Shown: one piece after another, positions 9,962 through 17,912 of the stretch
How positions within the stretch are numbered: the stretch's first letter is position 1
Layout: each line of letters starts with the position of its first letter
Origin: an uncultured bacterium
GTDB lineage: Bacteria > Bacillota > Clostridia > Oscillospirales > Oscillospiraceae
Length of the DNA stretch: 64,000 nucleotides
NCBI GenBank assembly: GCA_947176765.1
Contig: CAMWRX010000006.1
Location: 1 to 64,000 of the forward strand
Direction of reading: 5' to 3'
The notes under the pieces: model-generated
What the model was told of the DNA's origin: nothing
Database searches by the model: none
Seen by the model: only the letters and a program-made list of their open reading frames with translations
Position numbers and translations under genes: made by a program

Positions 9962-11114
9962 CGTCCCGGCGGTCTGAAGGACCGCCCGGCTCAGACACCT
10001 CGCCGTAGTACAGCGCCACCAGCATAGTGAGTACGTAGGTCTGAATCAGGGCGTGAAGCAGGGTGAACAACACCCCCACCACCACCGGCAGCACAAAGCT
10101 GAGATTCACGAAATAATAGACCAGCTCCGTCACCAGCAGGCCGCTGAGCAGCGCGCCGAACAGACGGAAGCTCATGGATATGGGCAGGGAGAACTCTTTC
10201 AGGGCCTTCAGTACGCCCTTGGGGCCATGCTCCGCCACGGCGCCGGAGACGATGACCAGATAGGACAGCACGCCCAGGCCAATGGCGGCATTTACGTCGG
10301 ACAGGGGGGCGGGCAGGGTAATGGGGTGCCCGTGGACAGTGATGGCCTGTAAGCCCAGCAGCTCAAACAGCGTTCCCACGAAGATGAACGCTCCGGCGGA
10401 GAAGATATAGGCCCTCAAAAACCGGTTCCGGTGGGGGCTGCTTCCTTTGGCCATGCCGTCGAACAGGCCCACCGCCTCCTCCAGCACCAGTTGGAGCGTT
10501 CCAGGCTGGAACTTGAAGCGGGGAATGGCGAATATCCGAATCAGCGCGGCGGCGATCAGCAGGATGGCCGTTACCAGGAAGGCGGAGATCATTCCCGGGG
10601 TGACCGTTTTCAGGCCGAACAGGCTGATCCGCCCTGAGTCGTGGAGTACCGCGTCCCGCATGGCCTCCTGAACGGTTTCCGATCGGCCGGGTGAGCCCGC
10701 CAGCAGCGCGGCGATGAGCAGCACCGCCACAGCCGTAAGCCAGACCAGCAGACCCTTTTTGTGCTGCCTGATCCCATTCCTTGCCCACACAAAGACGGCC
10801 GCCCCGGCGGAGATGATGCGGGCCCCTATGGACCGATTCTGATGGGGGCTGCTTCCTTTGGCCACGCCGTCGAACAGGCCCACCGCCTCCTCCAGAGCCA
10901 GTTGGAGCTTTCCCGGCCGGAGCTTGAAGCGGGGAATGGCGAAGATTCGGATCAGCGCGGCGGCGATCAGCAGAACGGCCGTCACCAGAAGGGCGAAGAT
11001 TACCCCTGAGTTGACTGTGATCAACTGGCCGGGTGAGCCCGCCAGCAGCGCGGCGATGAACAACAGCGCCACGACCGCCAGCCAGATCGCCAGGCCCTTT
11101 TTGTGTTGCTTCAT
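9903..11114 (-). CDS. atpB: F1Fo ATP synthase subunit a with internally duplicated N-terminus
   Basis: 403 aa against about 230-290 for the family. Residues about 115-375 are a complete subunit a: R317 in SFRLFG is the essential channel arginine and Q358 in LIQTYVLTM is the conserved last-helix glutamine. Residues 1-110 repeat residues 115-245 (QHKKGL, LLAGSPG, IAAALIRIFAIPRFK, LEEAVGLFDG, KGSSPH) but lack about 23 residues of the loop after SPG. At DNA level the repeat extends into the ribosome-binding site: AAGGAATG precedes both copies, and the ancestral ATG of copy 2 has become AGG. The C-terminal tail after YYGEV (about 29 residues, Gly/Arg/Pro-rich) is encoded by 31-bp hairpin repeats. 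It is the first gene of the operon, and no atpI is seen. Confidence 0.93.
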   Translation of the reverse strand: MKQHKKGLAIWLAVVALLFIAALLAGSPGQLITVNSGVIFALLVTAVLLIAAALIRIFAIPRFKLRPGKLQLALEEAVGLFDGVAKGSSPHQNRSIGARIISAGAAVFVWARNGIRQHKKGLLVWLTAVAVLLIAALLAGSPGRSETVQEAMRDAVLHDSGRISLFGLKTVTPGMISAFLVTAILLIAAALIRIFAIPRFKFQPGTLQLVLEEAVGLFDGMAKGSSPHRNRFLRAYIFSAGAFIFVGTLFELLGLQAITVHGHPITLPAPLSDVNAAIGLGVLSYLVIVSGAVAEHGPKGVLKALKEFSLPISMSFRLFGALLSGLLVTELVYYFVNLSFVLPVVVGVLFTLLHALIQTYVLTMLVALYYGEVSEPGGPSDRRDGRSAKPNDVPRPQSFGETE

Positions 11115-11176
11115 CTAAGCATTCCTTCTTTCGAGCAGCTTGGTGTATTCCGCCGAAATTGGACGGCGGCATCCAT

Positions 11177-11205
11177 ATTATACACCTGCTTTTTGGGAAT
11201 GTCCA
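11177..11205 (-). promoter_or_regulatory. Promoter of the atp operon
   Basis: On the minus strand TGGACA (11205-11200), 17-bp spacer, TATAAT (11182-11177). It is a near-perfect vegetative sigma-A promoter about 60 nt upstream of the atpB ATG. Confidence 0.8.
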
Positions 11206-11522
11206 CCCTTTGAATATATCTAAGATCATTCTCGTGTCTTGTAAAAACTTCCTATTCTTAGGAAATGATGAAGATATGTTTCGGTCAAATTTTACAAAAA
11301 CGTGGACAAGGACGCTGAACTATGTTAAAATAATTTTCAACAGTGAAATAGGAGATCTTTTTTTCGCACCAAACGGAAGCCGGAGCGGCTGTTTATCGGC
11401 TTTGGGCCTGATCGTGGCCATCCGCATATATAACGTATGACGGGGAATTGGCGGCTGACAAATCATCCGCCGTATGATAAATCATCGCAAGCCGGCGGGA
11501 GCCGGGGAGAGGAGGCCGTTTT
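11206..11522. other. AT-rich intergenic region with the mgtC leader
   Basis: Divergent spacer between atpB and the MgtC-like gene. It holds the two facing promoters and a 5' leader of about 185 nt before the ATG at 11523. The leader contains small inverted repeats, but I do not recognise an M-box or other known riboswitch, and no ORF with a ribosome-binding site is seen. Confidence 0.5.
11303..11331 (+). promoter_or_regulatory. Promoter of the mgtC-like gene
   Basis: TGGACA (11303-11308), 17-bp spacer, TAAAAT (11326-11331). It implies a leader of about 185 nt before the start codon. Confidence 0.65.
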
Positions 11523-12182
11523 ATGGGCCCAACCGTCTGGGAATGTATTCTTCGCCTTGTTTTGTCCGCGCTGTTCGGCGGCCTCATCGGCCTGGAGCGG
11601 GAGCTGCGGATGAAGGGCGCGGGCATCCGTACCCACCTCATCGTCTCATTCGCTTCGTGCATGATGACGCTGGTGTCCAAATACGCCTTTTTCGACATGA
11701 TGGAGCTTGAGGCCGTCAAGCTCGACCCCAGCCGCGTCACCGCCGGAGTGGTCACTGCCATCGGCTTTATCGGCGCGGGCGCCATCTCCGCCCGCAGGCG
11801 GAGCATCACCGGCATGACCACCGCCGCCGGGCTCTGGGCCACGGTGGGCATCGGCATGGCCATGGGGGCGGGTATGTACTACGTCAGCACCTTTGGGGCG
11901 GTGTTTATTGTGGTTATCCAGGCCGTTCTCCACCGGGATCACACGCTGGGCAGCTCCGCCGTCATCTGCATCCAGATTGACGATCAGCCCGAGGCTCTGG
12001 ACTGCCTCCAGGCGGAGCTGGCCAAGTTGAATCTGGAGTCCTCCTCCTCCAAATTTGAGCGGGAGGACGGGGTGCTGTCCATTGAGCTTCAAATTAGCCG
12101 TCTGTCCTGCTCTGAGCGGAAGCTGGATTGCCTGCTGGCCCCCTTGATGAAGCAGCCATATGTCAAATCCGTTCTCTGGTGA
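11523..12182 (+). CDS. MgtC/SapB family membrane protein
   Basis: 219 aa, with GGGGAGAGGAGG ahead of the ATG. The N-terminal half has four or five membrane helices and the MgtC/SapB signature GLIGLERELRMKGAGIRTH, followed by GVVTAIGFIGAGAI and GMTTAAGLWATVGIGMAMG. The C-terminal 80 residues form a soluble ACT-like domain. MgtC proteins are linked to growth in low Mg2+ and to modulation of P-type or F-type ATPases. In Salmonella, MgtC inhibits F1Fo ATP synthase, and here the gene is divergent from the atp operon. That link is suggestive only. A long leader could carry regulation. Confidence 0.85.
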   Translation: MGPTVWECILRLVLSALFGGLIGLERELRMKGAGIRTHLIVSFASCMMTLVSKYAFFDMMELEAVKLDPSRVTAGVVTAIGFIGAGAISARRRSITGMTTAAGLWATVGIGMAMGAGMYYVSTFGAVFIVVIQAVLHRDHTLGSSAVICIQIDDQPEALDCLQAELAKLNLESSSSKFEREDGVLSIELQISRLSCSERKLDCLLAPLMKQPYVKSVLW

Positions 12183-12188
12183 AAAAGA

Positions 12189-12224
12189 AGCGGGGCGCTG
12201 AGCAGTGTCAGCGCCCCGTTCCTT
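12189..12224. terminator. Bidirectional terminator
   Basis: Stem CGGGGCGCTG (12191-12200) / CAGCGCCCCG (12209-12218) flanked by A- and T-rich runs between the convergent mgtC-like and crp-like genes. Confidence 0.8.
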
Positions 12225-12225
12225 T

Positions 12226-12864
12226 TTATGCCTCAAATGCCAAATCCTCCAGCCGCGTTCGATCCAGAACGGTGATGGAGCGGTATCCCAGCCCCACCAG
12301 TCCCTGGGCCGCCAGCTCCCCCAGCACCCGGCTCACCGTCACCCGGGACAGGCCCACCGCCTGGCCGATGCCCTCGTGGGTGGCGCGGATGGCGCTGCTT
12401 TCTTGAGCGGTGCTTACGCCGGCATCGCTTGCGACGCCTGGCTGTCCCAGCAGCCACCGCGCCACCCGCTGCTGGGCGGGCAGGGAGGAGGACTCCACAT
12501 GGTCGGACAGCATCCGCACCGTCCGGGCCAGATACTGGAGCATGGGCAGGGCCAGCTCCGGGTGGCGCTGGAAGGCGGCGTCCAGCTGGGCCCGGTCAAT
12601 GGTCAAGATCCGGCAGTCTTCCAGCGTCATGGCGGAGGTGACCCGGGGACAGCCGTCGAAGAAGGAAGCCTCCCCCATCAGGTCTCCGGCGCGGTGGACG
12701 GTGAGCACCCGCTCCTCCCCGGACGGGGTGCTGATGAAGCTGCGCACCGAACCGGAGATCAGATAATAAAAGCACTCCGGGCGGGCGCCCTGGAGATAGA
12801 CTAGCTGCCCGGCCCGATACTTCCGAGGGCTGCGGCCCTCTGTCAGCAGATCCCAAACCGCCAC
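12226..12864 (-). CDS. Crp/Fnr family transcriptional regulator
   Basis: 212 aa from a GTG start behind GGGAGG. The N-terminal cyclic-nucleotide-binding beta-barrel (about residues 10-120) includes GSVRSFISTPSGEERVLTVHRAGDLMGEASFF. The long dimerisation helix spans about 110-135, and a winged helix at about 150-205 carries the recognition helix GIGQAVGLSRVTVSRVLGEL. No Fnr-type N-terminal Cys cluster is present, so it is not an iron-sulfur oxygen sensor; the ligand is unknown. It is divergent from leuC across 143 bp that contain an 8-bp palindrome, so control of the leu operon or of itself is possible. Confidence 0.88.
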   Translation of the reverse strand: MAVWDLLTEGRSPRKYRAGQLVYLQGARPECFYYLISGSVRSFISTPSGEERVLTVHRAGDLMGEASFFDGCPRVTSAMTLEDCRILTIDRAQLDAAFQRHPELALPMLQYLARTVRMLSDHVESSSLPAQQRVARWLLGQPGVASDAGVSTAQESSAIRATHEGIGQAVGLSRVTVSRVLGELAAQGLVGLGYRSITVLDRTRLEDLAFEA

Positions 12865-12891
12865 GCGGTTCGCCTCCCGTCTTTGAGCGTT

Positions 12892-12910
12892 CCCCGCCCG
12901 CAGGGCGGGG
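12892..12910. other. GC-rich palindrome between crp-like gene and leuC
   Basis: CCCCGCCC-GCA-GGGCGGGG, a perfect 8-bp inverted repeat in the divergent intergenic region. It has no T-run on either side, so it is unlikely to be a terminator. It may be an operator or a 5' UTR hairpin of the regulator gene. Confidence 0.5.
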
Positions 12911-13007
12911 AAAATTACGTCATCAACATTGTATCATGGTTTGCATTTTTAGTTCAGAAGTTCTGGCATAATGAGTGCATCAAATTTGGACATAGGAGGA
13001 ATTTTTC

Positions 13008-14267
13008 ATGGGCATGACCATGACCCAGAAGATCCTGGCCCGCTCCGCCGGACTTGACCGGGTGGAGCCCGGCCAGCTCATCGAGGGCAAGCTGGATCTG
13101 GTGCTGGGCAACGACATCACCACCCCGGTGGCCATCACGGAGTTCCACAAGGCGGGGCTGTCCTCGGTGTTTGACAAGGACAAAATCGCCATTGTGCTGG
13201 ATCACTCCACCCCCTGTAAGGACATCAAGTCCGCCCAGCTCTGCGCCGCCTGCCGGGAGTTTGCCAAAGCCCACTCCATCACCCACTTCTATGACGTGGG
13301 CCAGATGGGCATTGAGCACGCGCTCCTGCCGGAGAAGGGCCTTACCGCCCCCGGCGAGGTCATCATCGGCGCCGACTCCCACACCTGCACCTACGGGGCT
13401 CTGGGGGCCTTCTCCACCGGCGTGGGCTCCACCGACATGGCCGCGGGTATGGCCACGGGGCTGGCCTGGTTCAAGGTGCCCTCCGCCATCCGTGTGAACC
13501 TCACCGGCAGGCTGGGCCAGTACGTCAGCGGCAAGGACGTGATCCTCCACCTGATCGGCATGATCGGGGTGGACGGGGCGCTGTACCAGTCCCTGGAGTT
13601 TACGGGGGAGGGGGTTGCCTCCCTGGAGATGGACGACCGCTTCACCATCTGCAACATGGCCATCGAGGCCGGGGCCAAGAACGGTATCTTCCCGGTGGAT
13701 GAGAAAACCGTCGCCTACTTAAAGGGCCGGGTCAGCCGGGAGTGGCAGGCGTTTGAGGCCGACTCCGACGCCGAGTATGCCCAGGAGGTCACCATCGACC
13801 TGTCCGCCCTGCGGCCCACGGTGGCGTTTCCCCATCTGCCCTCCAACACCAAGAGCGTGGACGAGGCGGCGGGCAAGCCCATCCAGCAGGTGGTCATCGG
13901 CTCCTGCACCAACGGGCGGCTGAAGGATCTGCGGGAGGCCGCCGCCGTCCTCCGTGGCCGGAAGGTGGCCGACGGGGTGCGGTGCATCGTCATCCCCGCC
14001 ACCCAGCAGATCTACCTGGACGCCATGGCCGAGGGCCTGGTGGCCGACTTCATCCAGGCGGGCGCGGTGGTGTCCACCCCCACCTGCGGCCCCTGCCTGG
14101 GCGGGCACATGGGCGTGCTCAGCGATAACGAGTGGGCCATCTCCACCACCAACCGCAACTTTGTGGGCCGCATGGGCCCCACCAGCTCCATGATTATCCT
14201 GGCCAGCCCCGCCGTGGCGGCGGCGTCCGCAGTTACCGGCGTGGTCACGGATCCTGCGACATTATAA
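13008..14267 (+). CDS. leuC: 3-isopropylmalate dehydratase large subunit
   Basis: 419 aa, with AGGAGGA 7 nt before the ATG. With LeuD it isomerises 2- to 3-isopropylmalate in leucine synthesis. The aconitase-fold protein binds a [4Fe-4S] cluster through cysteines seen in [13 protein letters not shown] and in [13 protein letters not shown]. The [11 protein letters not shown] and [23 protein letters not shown] motifs line the active site. The length fits the bacterial/archaeal two-subunit (LeuC2/HacA-like) type. It is the first gene of leuC-leuD-unknown-leuB; leuA is not in the window. The substrate call is supported by the flanking leuD and leuB. Confidence 0.93.
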   Translation: MGMTMTQKILARSAGLDRVEPGQLIEGKLDLVLGNDITTPVAITEFHKAGLSSVFDKDKIAIVLDHSTPCKDIKSAQLCAACREFAKAHSITHFYDVGQMGIEHALLPEKGLTAPGEVIIGADSHTCTYGALGAFSTGVGSTDMAAGMATGLAWFKVPSAIRVNLTGRLGQYVSGKDVILHLIGMIGVDGALYQSLEFTGEGVASLEMDDRFTICNMAIEAGAKNGIFPVDEKTVAYLKGRVSREWQAFEADSDAEYAQEVTIDLSALRPTVAFPHLPSNTKSVDEAAGKPIQQVVIGSCTNGRLKDLREAAAVLRGRKVADGVRCIVIPATQQIYLDAMAEGLVADFIQAGAVVSTPTCGPCLGGHMGVLSDNEWAISTTNRNFVGRMGPTSSMIILASPAVAAASAVTGVVTDPATL

Positions 14268-14282
14268 GGGAGGGGAAGCAAC

Positions 14283-14768
14283 ATGAAAATTTATAAATAC
14301 GGCGACAACGTGGACACCGACGTCATCATCCCCGCCCGGTATCTCAACGCCCCGGATGAGAAGTCCCTGGCATCCCACTGCATGGAGGACATCGACGCAG
14401 ACTTTGCCTCCACTGTGGAGGCGGGGGACATCGTGGTGGGCGGCGCAAACTTCGGCTGCGGCTCCTCCCGGGAGCACGCTCCCCTGGCCATCAAGGCCTG
14501 CGGTGTGAAGTGCGTCATTGCCAAGAGCTTCGCCCGCATCTTCTACCGCAACGCCATCAACATCGGCTTCCCCATCCTGGAGTGCCCGGAGGCGGTGGAC
14601 GGCATCAGCGCCGGGGATTCCGTCAGCGTGGATTTTGGCACCGGTGTGATCGTCAATGAGACGACGGGGGAGAAGTTCCAGGCCGCGCCCTTCCCGGAGT
14701 TCGTCAACGGCATCATTGAGAACGGCGGGCTGCTGAAATCGTTAAAGGCGAGGGGAGTGGCGAAATGA
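14283..14768 (+). CDS. leuD: 3-isopropylmalate dehydratase small subunit
   Basis: 161 aa swivel-domain partner of LeuC. The N-terminus [15 protein letters not shown] and the [15 protein letters not shown] signature are conserved. It begins 15 bp after leuC behind AGGGAGGGG and overlaps the next gene by four bases (ATGA), so translation is coupled to it. Length and motifs are normal. Confidence 0.94.
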   Translation: MKIYKYGDNVDTDVIIPARYLNAPDEKSLASHCMEDIDADFASTVEAGDIVVGGANFGCGSSREHAPLAIKACGVKCVIAKSFARIFYRNAINIGFPILECPEAVDGISAGDSVSVDFGTGVIVNETTGEKFQAAPFPEFVNGIIENGGLLKSLKARGVAK

Positions 14769-15268
14769 GCGGGGAACCCCGGTTCCAGTTCCGCGCCCTG
14801 CAAGGGGCGGAGGCGGAAAAAGCTGACCTCAGCGGCTCCTCCAAGATTCGAAATATCTGCGAGGACTTGGGTTCCCCGCGGTGGGCGGAGGAGCTGACTT
14901 TGGCCTATGGGCGGCTGCTCACCCTGTTCGGCCCGGCGCTCTACGTCTCCAAGGATATGGAAAACGAGTACGGCTACCACGTCCTGGGCGAGGACGGGCA
15001 GGGAAACACAGTTTATCTGAACGTGTACTCCGGGCCCAGCGGCCCCGCCATCGGCGGAAAGAAGGGGGAAGCGGAGCGGCAGGCGGCGGACGAGCTGGCG
15101 GAGCTGATCCTTTCCACGCCGCCAGCGGACTATGAGTATACCGGGTACTATATGGACGGGCCGTCCAGGGTCCACAAGGGTGTGAGGGGCGGTAAACCCT
15201 TCATGCAGGAGCAGACCATGGGCGAGGGAGAGTTCAACAAGGCCATAGAAGAACTCTATGGCAAATGA
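14765..15268 (+). CDS. Unrecognised 167-aa protein in the leu operon
   Basis: It overlaps leuD by ATGA and ends 20 bp before the leuB ATG, so it is translated as part of the leuCDB message. The protein is soluble and acidic, with no signal peptide or membrane helix. The N-terminal third is helical ([29 protein letters not shown]). The middle has beta-like [25 protein letters not shown], and the end is [19 protein letters not shown] followed by an amphipathic helix. It matches no family I recognise. Base composition matches its neighbours, so recent transfer is unlikely. Position suggests a role tied to leucine synthesis, but that is guesswork. Confidence 0.8.
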   Translation: MSGEPRFQFRALQGAEAEKADLSGSSKIRNICEDLGSPRWAEELTLAYGRLLTLFGPALYVSKDMENEYGYHVLGEDGQGNTVYLNVYSGPSGPAIGGKKGEAERQAADELAELILSTPPADYEYTGYYMDGPSRVHKGVRGGKPFMQEQTMGEGEFNKAIEELYGK

Positions 15269-15287
15269 AACGGAAGGGATCAGAGAT

Positions 15288-16364
15288 ATGAATTACAAAA
15301 TCGCGCTGATCCGGGGCGACGGCATCGGCCCGGAGATCGTCAACGAAACGGTGAAGGTCATCGACAGGGTGGGCGAAAAATTTGGCCACACCTTTGAGTA
15401 TGTGGATGTGCTGATGGGCGGCTGCGCCACCGACGCGGTGGGCAAGAGCTACCCAGACGGCACGGCGGAACTGTGCAAAGGCTGCGACGCGGTACTGCTG
15501 GGCGCGGTGGGCGGCCCCAAGTGGGGCAGCGACAAGCCCGCCGATCAGCGCCCGGAGACCGCCCTGCTGGCCATCCGCAAGGACCTGGGGCTGTATGCCA
15601 ATCTGCGCCCCGCCGCCCTGCGGCCTGCCCTGGCGGAGGCCTGCCCGCTGAAAAAGGAGACGGCGGAGCGCGGCATCGACCTGCTGATGGTACGGGAGCT
15701 GACCGGCGGCATCTACTTCGGCAAACGGGACAAATACCAGACCAAGGATCGGGGCATGGAGGCCACCGACCTGATGGCCTACTCCGAGATGGAGATCGAG
15801 CGCATCGGCCGCAGGGCCTTTGAGATGGCCCGCTTGCGCCGGAGCAAGGTGTCCAGCGTGGACAAGGCCAACGTGCTGGAGACCTCCCGCCTGTGGCGCT
15901 CCGTTATGCACAAGCTGGCGGAGGAGTACTCCGACGTGGAGTACGAGGACGTGCTGGTGGACAACTGCGCCATGCAGCTGGTGCGGGACCCGGGGCAGTT
16001 CGACGTGGTGGTCACCGAGAATATGTTCGGCGACATCCTGTCCGACGAGGCCTCCATGATCACCGGCTCCATCGGCCTGCTGCCCTCCGCCTCCATGGGG
16101 GACGGCGCCCCGGCGCTGTACGAGCCCATCCACGGCTCCGCCCCGGACATCGCGGGCCAGGACAAGGCCAACCCCATCGCCACCATCCTGTCCGCGGCCA
16201 TGATGTTCCGCTACTCCTTCAAGCTGGCCGCCGAGGCGGATGCCATCGAGGCCGCCGTGGATCAGGCGCTGGCCGACGGCTGGCGCACCGCCGACATCGC
16301 CCGGGCGGGGGAGAGTGTTATTGGGACCAAGCAGATGGGCGAGATCATCCGGGGGAATATCTGA
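15288..16364 (+). CDS. leuB: 3-isopropylmalate dehydrogenase
   Basis: 358 aa. The ATG at 15288 has AAGGGA 8 nt upstream; an earlier in-frame ATG at 15258 overlaps the previous gene and lacks such a site. It oxidises and decarboxylates 3-isopropylmalate with NAD+. Motifs: GDGIGPEIV at the N-terminus, [10 protein letters not shown], the substrate arginines in [12 protein letters not shown] and [10 protein letters not shown], and the metal/NAD segment [26 protein letters not shown]. The NAD adenine loop [14 protein letters not shown] is intact. The gene is complete and follows leuC and leuD with one unknown gene between. Confidence 0.95.
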   Translation: MNYKIALIRGDGIGPEIVNETVKVIDRVGEKFGHTFEYVDVLMGGCATDAVGKSYPDGTAELCKGCDAVLLGAVGGPKWGSDKPADQRPETALLAIRKDLGLYANLRPAALRPALAEACPLKKETAERGIDLLMVRELTGGIYFGKRDKYQTKDRGMEATDLMAYSEMEIERIGRRAFEMARLRRSKVSSVDKANVLETSRLWRSVMHKLAEEYSDVEYEDVLVDNCAMQLVRDPGQFDVVVTENMFGDILSDEASMITGSIGLLPSASMGDGAPALYEPIHGSAPDIAGQDKANPIATILSAAMMFRYSFKLAAEADAIEAAVDQALADGWRTADIARAGESVIGTKQMGEIIRGNI

Positions 16365-16400
16365 AAGTGGGGTTCTTCTGTCCTGAAGGAGAATAATACC

Positions 16401-16859
16401 ATGAACACGATAAATTATTGCTTCAAAAGGCTGGATAAGAGTGCAAAGGAAGCGATCAAAAAACTGTTTGCCAGCGTATTTACAAAAGAACCATGGAATG
16501 ACGACTGGTCTGATGAACAGCAATTGGAGCAGTATATGCACGACTTGATTGGGCAGAGCAATTCCCTAACCTTCGGGTTATATGAGGGAACCGAGCTGAT
16601 TGGCGTATCAATGGGGCGGATCAAGCACTGGTATACAGGCACAGAATACTATGTGGACGAGCTGTGTATCAGTACGCCAAAGCAGGGGCAGGGAATTGGG
16701 ACGCTATTCTTGCGGGAAATTGAAAGAGCCTGCGTGGAATTGGGACTGAATCATATCTTCCTGCTGACAGAGGACGATGTACCGGCCTTTCAATTTTACA
16801 AAAAGCAGGGATTTTATGAGCTGGAGCACAATGCCGCATTCGCGAAAAAGTTATCATAA
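16401..16859 (+). CDS. GNAT family N-acetyltransferase
   Basis: 152 aa, with a GAAGGAG site. The acetyl-CoA loop is Q/R-x-x-G-x-G/A-like: PKQGQGIGTLFLREIE, followed by the C-terminal DVPAFQFYKKQGFYEL typical of GNAT fold beta-6/alpha-4. The acceptor substrate is not predictable. The gene is clearly more AT-rich than the leu genes before it and coaX after it, suggesting a recent arrival. It is 36 bp downstream of leuB with no terminator between, and a strong terminator follows. Confidence 0.85.
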   Translation: MNTINYCFKRLDKSAKEAIKKLFASVFTKEPWNDDWSDEQQLEQYMHDLIGQSNSLTFGLYEGTELIGVSMGRIKHWYTGTEYYVDELCISTPKQGQGIGTLFLREIERACVELGLNHIFLLTEDDVPAFQFYKKQGFYELEHNAAFAKKLS

Positions 16860-16884
16860 TTTCCAAATTCGACACTAAAGCGTT

Positions 16885-16918
16885 AAAGAAACCGCCCCGT
16901 ACGGGCGGTTTCTTTTTT
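16885..16918 (+). terminator. Rho-independent terminator after the GNAT gene
   Basis: GAAACCGCCC / GGGCGGTTTC stem followed by TTTTTTATTTT. It ends the leuC...GNAT transcription unit. Confidence 0.9.
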
Positions 16919-16920
16919 AT

Positions 16921-16950
16921 TTTACAAGTGGGGGAGTTTGGTGGTATAAT
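16921..16950 (+). promoter_or_regulatory. Promoter of the coaX-like gene
   Basis: TTTACA (16921-16926), 18-bp spacer, TATAAT (16945-16950), about 25 nt ahead of the ATG. Confidence 0.65.
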
Positions 16951-16975
16951 ATAAAGATAAAGGGGGAGAGGCACC

Positions 16976-17749
16976 ATGATCCTGGCCATCGACATCGGTA
17001 ACATCCGCACCACCATTGCCCTGTTCACGGAAGAGGGGGCGCTGTCCTTCCAGTCGGAGCTGGAGACGGACGCCAAAATCACCGACGACCGCTGCGCCAT
17101 CGACCTGATGGGGGTGTTTCACCTCTACCGGGCGGAGCTGGGCGGGGTGGACGGGGCCATTTTGTCCAGCGTGGTGCCCCCCATCACCGGCACCTACGCC
17201 CGCACCCTGCGGCGGCTCACCGGCAAGCCCCCCCTGGTGGTTGGGCCGGGTCTGAAAACCGGGCTGAACATTAAAGCGGAGATCCACAACCAGCTGGGCA
17301 GCGACATCGTGGCCTCCGCCGTGGCGGCCTCCGCACTCTATCCCACCCCCGCCATTATCATCAACTCCCGCACCGCCGTCACCTTCTCCTATTTGAGCGA
17401 AAACGCGTTTGAGGGCTGTGCCATTATGCCCGGCATCGATATTGCCCTGGAGGCGCTGTCCCGGAATGGGGCGCAGCTGCCCCAGATTTCCATGGCCCAG
17501 GTGGACACGCCTCTGGGCCGGAACACGGTGGACTCCATGCGGGCCGGGGTGCTGTACGGTTACAGCGGGGCCTTTGACCGGGTTATTGAGTCCCTGGAGG
17601 AGGCCGCTGGGGCTCCCGCCGCCACGGTGGTGGCCACAGGGGGCCGTGCCCCCGCCCTCTACCGCATGTGCCGCAGGGAGATCAAGTATGACCATGACCT
17701 TTTGGTGAAGGGGCTGTACCACCTCTACCGCAAAAATACCCGCCGATGA
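16976..17749 (+). CDS. Divergent type III pantothenate kinase-like protein (CoaX family)
   Basis: 257 aa, the right length for CoaX, with a GGGGGAGAGG site. It has the ASKHA fold pattern. The first phosphate loop reads DIGNIRTTIALF where CoaX has DxGNT; the PPLVVGPGLKTGLNI segment and LGSDIVASAVAA (with the catalytic Asp of GADR) are present. But the usual DFGTATT is INSRTAVTF, so two of the three signature loops are changed. It may be a catalytically altered paralogue rather than the cell's pantothenate kinase. It stands alone with its own promoter. Family membership is firm; activity is doubtful. Confidence 0.75.
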   Translation: MILAIDIGNIRTTIALFTEEGALSFQSELETDAKITDDRCAIDLMGVFHLYRAELGGVDGAILSSVVPPITGTYARTLRRLTGKPPLVVGPGLKTGLNIKAEIHNQLGSDIVASAVAASALYPTPAIIINSRTAVTFSYLSENAFEGCAIMPGIDIALEALSRNGAQLPQISMAQVDTPLGRNTVDSMRAGVLYGYSGAFDRVIESLEEAAGAPAATVVATGGRAPALYRMCRREIKYDHDLLVKGLYHLYRKNTRR

Positions 17750-17853
17750 GTTCTTCCTTCCCCGTCCGCTTCGGCGGATGGGGAAATTTTTCGCCCAAAT
17801 GCAATCCTGTTTAGCTGGAATTGCAAAAGCTTTGAAATTTTCCCAAAGCGCAC

Positions 17854-17882
17854 TTGCATTTTTGCAAGATTGAGAATATAAT
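17854..17882 (+). promoter_or_regulatory. Promoter of the aminotransferase gene
   Basis: TTGCAT (17854-17859), 17-bp spacer, TATAAT (17877-17882). It supports the TTG start at 17913 rather than the ATG at 17883, which overlaps the expected RNA start. Confidence 0.75.
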
Positions 17883-17912
17883 ATGCGCGAAACGACAATT
17901 GGAGGGATCCTC

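Noticed and set aside
10390-11127. Two separate atpB genes or an atpI followed by atpB
   Set aside because: The first part is not AtpI-like; it is a copy of the atpB N-terminus. The frame is continuous and the internal ATG has been lost.
11338-11522. M-box (Mg2+) riboswitch ahead of the mgtC-like gene
   Set aside because: I could not match the conserved M-box core by eye. Left only as a leader of unknown type.
12865-13007. T-box or leucine attenuator ahead of leuC
   Set aside because: No TGGTACCGCG-like motif, no terminator and no Leu-rich leader peptide; the spacer is too short.
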